The notes beneath the pieces were generated by a model. It searched no databases and had not been told where the DNA came from. It worked only from the letters and a program-made list of their open reading frames with translations. DNA of 64,000 bases from Rhineura floridana (Eukaryota; Chordata; Lepidosauria; Squamata; Rhineuridae): assembly GCF_030035675.1 (NCBI RefSeq), contig NC_084482.1:219069943-219133942 (forward strand), read 5' to 3'. A program made the position numbers and the translations under genes. Positions 58,111 to 64,000 of this stretch are shown one piece after another; the stretch's first letter is position 1; every line of letters starts with the position of its first letter.

Positions 58111-58591
58111 ACACTGACTGGCAGCAGCAGGGCTTCAGATGGGCCTGGGACCTTCTGCACGCAGGGCATGCCCCCACAGAAGCTGTCTTTGAACACACAA
58201 GCATCCTTTCGTTACTAGAAATATCAAAAGGTTTTTGTTCCAACTGGGTTAATGGAGTGCAGGGGAGGGGGACAAGATGGCTGGATGGGCTGCGGGTGGC
58301 GAAGAAGGTGAGAAAGGCCACGGAGAACAGTCTGGAAGAAACTGGGGGCGATTTTGGGGCTCACTGCACAGGAAAGGGACCTGCCTTTTATTTCTTTGGA
58401 TTGAGGGAGGCTCTAATATTTAAACGTCTGGAACCCAAATTTTTACAAAGGGTGACATTCCTCCCTTCTGCCATCTCCCCTGCAGAGGCTTGAGAGCCGC
58501 TCCCTCCTCCAAGGTGCATCCTGGGAGCCGCTGTGAGAGACCCAGAGGGGGTGACCCAGTTGACACCTGTCCCTCCTCCTCCTCCCTCGCC

Positions 58592-60307
<1,716 letters not shown>

Positions 60308-60394
60308 TGAAGGTGTGAATTTACTTTTTTTGCCATTAGCCACTACACTGCAGGGATGCTGTTAGGGAAATGGGGTGTCTGGGCCCTGGATATT

Positions 60395-60620
60395 TGGGGA
60401 GGGACCGCAGTTCAGGGAAAGAGCAGCTGCTTTGCATGTAGAAGATCCTAGGTTCAATCCCTGTGAGCTCCAAGAGGGGTGAAGTGATCAGGTGGGAGGT
60501 GCTGGGAAAGGTCTTTCTCTGCCTGAGATCCTGGAGATCCATTGCTAGTTCTACTCGGCAAGGCTGGGCTAGATGGACAAATTCTCTGATCTGGTATAAT
60601 GCAACTTCCTCTGTTCTTTG
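60395..60620 (+). repeat. tRNA-derived SINE with CR1-like tail
   Basis: Head agagcagctgctttgcatgt, B-box-like aggttcaatccctg, tail gggctagatggacaaattct and tggtataatgcaacttcctc. Scraps of the family are near 56030 and 58060. Confidence 0.8.
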
Positions 60621-60629
60621 GCCTTTTTG

Positions 60630-62340
60630 ATCATTCAATGCGAAAAGTGCCCCTCCCTTCTGCCTTCCGCTGCCCCAGGACCAAAAGACTTACCTTGCAG
60701 CAGGAGAAGGAGAGGGCAGGTGTGCTGAAGCCCCAGCAGAGCATCTTCTTCTGCATCCCCAACAGGTAATTGAAACTCTGTGACTTGTACTCCGAATCCC
60801 CAATGGGAAGCGATGCTCCTCTGGAGCCAAGGAACATCTGCTGCCTCCTCTTGGTTCCTTCTTGTGCCCAAAAGTAACCTTTTTTGTCTGTGAAACAGGA
60901 ACAAGTGTCAGTTTCAAAATCTCGGTGGTCACCGTCGCACTTGCATCAGGCTGTGGACAGGGCTGGTGCCTGCAAGCACTGGAATCAGTGTTGTTGCCTA
61001 GGCTGATGACATCCCCAGTAGGGACCAGAACGTCTGGAAGAACATTGCTGTGTTCCACACATCCCTTTGCGTTTGGACCGAGGAAGATTCTCCTGGTGTT
61101 CCTGATTGGTACTTCCCCCAGTTCATTATTTCCCCTGTCCAGAGGGAGATTAGGGGCAAACACTCTCCCTGACAAATTTCTCACTCCACCCCCGCTGCTG
61201 GACCACTTGCCATAGCCAAATTATAACCAGGTCATAAATTGGAAATCAAACTAAGACTGCAATCGCAAGCATACTTAGTTGAGAGCACACTTACTGGATT
61301 GCACATATCGTATTTAGTTTATCTGAAATTCTTATATCCCACATTTTCTTCAATTTGAAGCTCTGTGGATTTGGAGCAAGGTGTCTCCCATATGCGGATG
61401 GCCCTGAACTCTGTCTCTATTCCATCGGGACCAGGACAGGCAGGGCAAGTCTGGAGGCGGTAATGAGCTGGATGTGGGTGAAAAAATTAAAGCTAAATCC
61501 AGACAAGATGGAAGGCAGTTCCTTGTCTGGGAGTCAACAGAATGACCTTTTTGCAATGGGATTGTACTCCCCCTTAAGGAGCAGGTGCATAGTTTGGCGT
61601 TTTAAAGTGTTTTATTTCTTCTGTAAGCTAATTGGCTAACCCTTGGATTAAAAGTGTACCAGAGTAATAAACTGTAGCAATTACAATACTATGCAACAGA
61701 GGTTCCCAAAGTAAGGTCCATGAGCTTCTTGCTGAAGTGTTTTTGAAGAGCGGCTGCTCCAACAAAATCTAAGCCTGGGCTTTGTACATGTCAGGGCCAT
61801 CGACAGATGGGTAGAATGGATATATTTTGAGTGTCCCGCAGGATGTCGCATTGTGCCATCATTCTGCGAGTTCTCCCGGTGGCCATCTTAGACAGCTTAG
61901 GACTCTCAGTGGCTACTAGTCATGATGGCTAGTAAAAATGGCCGGAAACTGTGGAAGATCATCAGGAGACGTCCATTGCTTTTATGTCCTGCCTGTGAGA
62001 TTCCCGTGCACATCTAGTTGGCTCCTGTGGTTCTTCTCATCTAGAATCCCCAGCAGGTAATAGACCCTCTGTGACTTGTATTATAAATCCCCGGTTGGAA
62101 GTGATGCTCCCATGGATCCTGCTGGAAAGAATTGCAGTCAGGGTCCTTGCCTAAGCTCACAACATCCCCAGCAGGGACTAGAATTTCTACAAAAACTCTG
62201 CTGTGTTGCACATTACTACCAAGGAAGATTCTCGGGTTGTTCCTGATTCATACTTTTTCCAATTCATTCGATGGAGGAAAAATACTCTCCCTGCCAAGTT
62301 TCTCACTCCCCTTCCCCTGCTGGACCCCTTTTCATCTGCA
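60630..62340. repeat. Two diverged direct copies, KRAB (plus) intron
   Basis: 60770-61260 and 62050-62350 share ctctgtgacttgtactccga-like, acatccccagtagggaccag-like and gaagattctcctggtgttcc-like blocks about 1.2 kb apart. No protein family is seen; the frames are not conserved between copies. Confidence 0.6.
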
Positions 62341-62347
62341 AATTATA

Positions 62348-62646
62348 AAGGTAAAGGTGTCCCCGCACTTGTAGTGCGAGTCGTTTCCGACTCTTAGGGT
62401 GACGTCTTGCGACGTTTACTAGGCAGCCCGTATATATGGGGTGGGATTGCCAGTTCCTTCCCTGGCCTTTCTTTACCCCCCAGCGTATGCCGGGTACTCA
62501 TTTTACCAACCACGGATGGAAGGCTGAGTGGACCTCGACCCCTTTTACCGGAGATTCAACTTCCTCCTTCCGTTGGAATCAAACTCCGTCCGTGAGCAGA
62601 GCTACGGCTGTGTTACCGCCACGTACCTCTCTGCGCCACGGAGGAT
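62348..62646 (-). repeat. tRNA-headed SINE
   Basis: Opposite-strand copy of the family at 7174-7442: ggtaaaggtgtccccgcact at its left (tail) and tctctgcgccacgga at its right (head). Longer and better preserved than the other copy. Confidence 0.75.
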
Positions 62647-62659
62647 TATAACTGTGGTA

Positions 62660-63450
62660 TAAACTGAAACTAAGGCGGTAATCCCAAACATGCTTACTTG
62701 ATAGGTGGCAGTGTATATTTTTAATACTTGTTTTCTTTCAAATCTTTATATTCCGCCCTTCCTCTAACATGGAACTCGGGGGATTTGGAGCAAGGTTTCC
62801 CCAGCATACTGGTGACCCTCAACTCTGTCTCTCTGTTCCTTAAATACCAGGAGAGGCAAGTCCTGACCCAGTGTCTGGAGGGGGTAACGGGCTGGATGTG
62901 AGGCAACAAATGAAGGCTGAATCAAGATAGGAAGGGCAGGTGGCTCCATGTCCCAGACTTGGCATAATTGCCTGTTCTTAATGAGGAGGCGCTCCACTTT
63001 AAGGAGCAGGTTCATACTTTGGGGAAACATCTTTTTCACTTGAGACCCGTGGCCTCCGCAGGGAGGGAGCTCCCATGCCAAACTTCGGCTAGGGTGCAAC
63101 CTATGACCATTTCTTGATCGGGTTGGCATAGCCTTGATAGGGTTGGCATAGCCATGTCCATGTTGGACAACTGTAAGGTGTTCACCATGTGCCTGCCCTT
63201 GAAGACACTCTGGAAATTGCAACCGGTGCAAAATGCTGCAGCCGGAGTATTGATAGGTACAGCAGGTTGTGAGCATATTACCGTTGTGTTAAAACCATTA
63301 CAGTGTTGCCAGTTGTTTTCTGAGCCAAATTCAAGGTGCTTACTTTGTCATTTAAAGGTCTAAACAACTTGAGATGCAAACATCTGCAAGAACTCTGTTA
63401 GCTATCGTCCTCCATAGACATGTGTTTCACATACACACTTTTTGGAGTCT
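62660..63450 (+). repeat. L2-like LINE remnant
   Basis: LDNCKVFTMCLPLKTLWKLQ then PVQNAAAGVLIGTAG follows the L2 RLDYCNALYVGLPLKTLRKLQLVQNAAA pattern. It is the mirror of 42335-43100. The distal end of the recognisable inverted repeat. Confidence 0.7.
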
Positions 63451-64000
63451 TCTGGATTAAGTTATTTGGACAGTGGCAATCGCGCCTCTTGGCAGGTTTA
63501 GGCAGTGACTTTCACTCAAACAGGTCTTAAAAATAGGGATATTTGTTGACAGCACACACAATCAAAATAAGCACATTTAACACTTCAGAGGGGAATAACA
63601 CAGGAATAATACATACCTTATGAGTGGGGATAATTCAGCAACAGTATACATACATTTCTTTGCTTTGAGGGAATGAGCTGAATCATTATAACCACAATTA
63701 AACTAACACTCACAGAACATATACGTAAGAAGGAGCAAGCACACAAGGCATGAGAGGAGATGGAGGGCAGGTTCAGTTCAGTGCACCCTGCTGTTTCTGT
63801 CTGAGCTCACCTTGCAGTGTAGGCCTCAATCATGCACAGCTGGGCAAAGAGGATTAGATACATGCACACACATATTTTGGCTGCTGTGACTGACGGGGGA
63901 CATCTCCCAGGCTGATTTTTGCTTTCGGTGTGGTAGAATGACACGGCCCAAATGAAAACAGCTGGCTCATCCCAAAGAGGCATTTCAAGCTGAGCCTTAT
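63451..64000. other. Unassigned end of window
   Basis: Homology to the left arm stops here. No coding motif, KRAB-B exon or repeat family recognised. Confidence 0.4.

Noticed and set aside
60690-61184. 164-codon minus-strand frame
   Set aside because: Not kept in the diverged tandem copy at 62050-62350, no recognised domain, and lies in a KRAB-gene intron.

Overview
The window looks like nuclear DNA of a squamate reptile, most likely a lizard. It mixes RTE-BovB, CR1, L2 and L1 LINEs with tRNA-headed SINEs of the Sauria type and hAT DNA transposons. Its host genes are vomeronasal type-2 receptors (V2R) and KRAB zinc-finger genes. Nothing bacterial or viral-genomic is present. All calls come from reading the sequence; no database was searched.

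Layout. 1-11.4 kb: minus-strand V2R gene (exons 1-4; exons 5-6 would lie left of the window). 11.5-18.4 kb: repeat-filled spacer between two divergent V2R genes. 18.4-28.6 kb: plus-strand V2R gene whose six exons join into an open frame of 855 codons. 29.6-36.1 kb: a broken third V2R (exons 5 and 6 only), split by a 3.4-kb hAT element and an inverted scrap of V2R exon 1/intron 1. 36.2-39.6 kb: LINE debris. 39.6-53.7 kb: minus-strand KRAB-C2H2 gene (four exons, 650 codons, 17 fingers); intron 1 holds a nearly whole L1 inside a BovB inside a CR1. 53.6-58.8 kb: CpG-rich island with an internal direct duplication. 58.6-60.3 kb: first two exons of a second, plus-strand KRAB gene. 60.3-64 kb: its diverged intron.

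Main theme: inverted duplication at several scales. The V2R genes form a head-to-head pair mirrored around about 14.9 kb. The KRAB genes form another pair mirrored around about 56.1 kb, with a probable shared CpG-island promoter. Intron 2 of the plus V2R holds a 231-bp-arm palindrome with a 13-nt spacer. In the V2R pair, exon 3 is nearly identical between copies (8 of 269 residues differ) while exons 2 and 4 differ at about 22-28% of residues, the pattern expected of gene conversion. The V2R products should be class C pheromone receptors of vomeronasal neurons. The KRAB proteins should be DNA-binding repressors, the kind often ranged against transposons.

No new enzyme system, CRISPR array or RNA gene was found. 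The most unusual content is structural: palindromes, exon-limited homogenisation and datable nested insertions.
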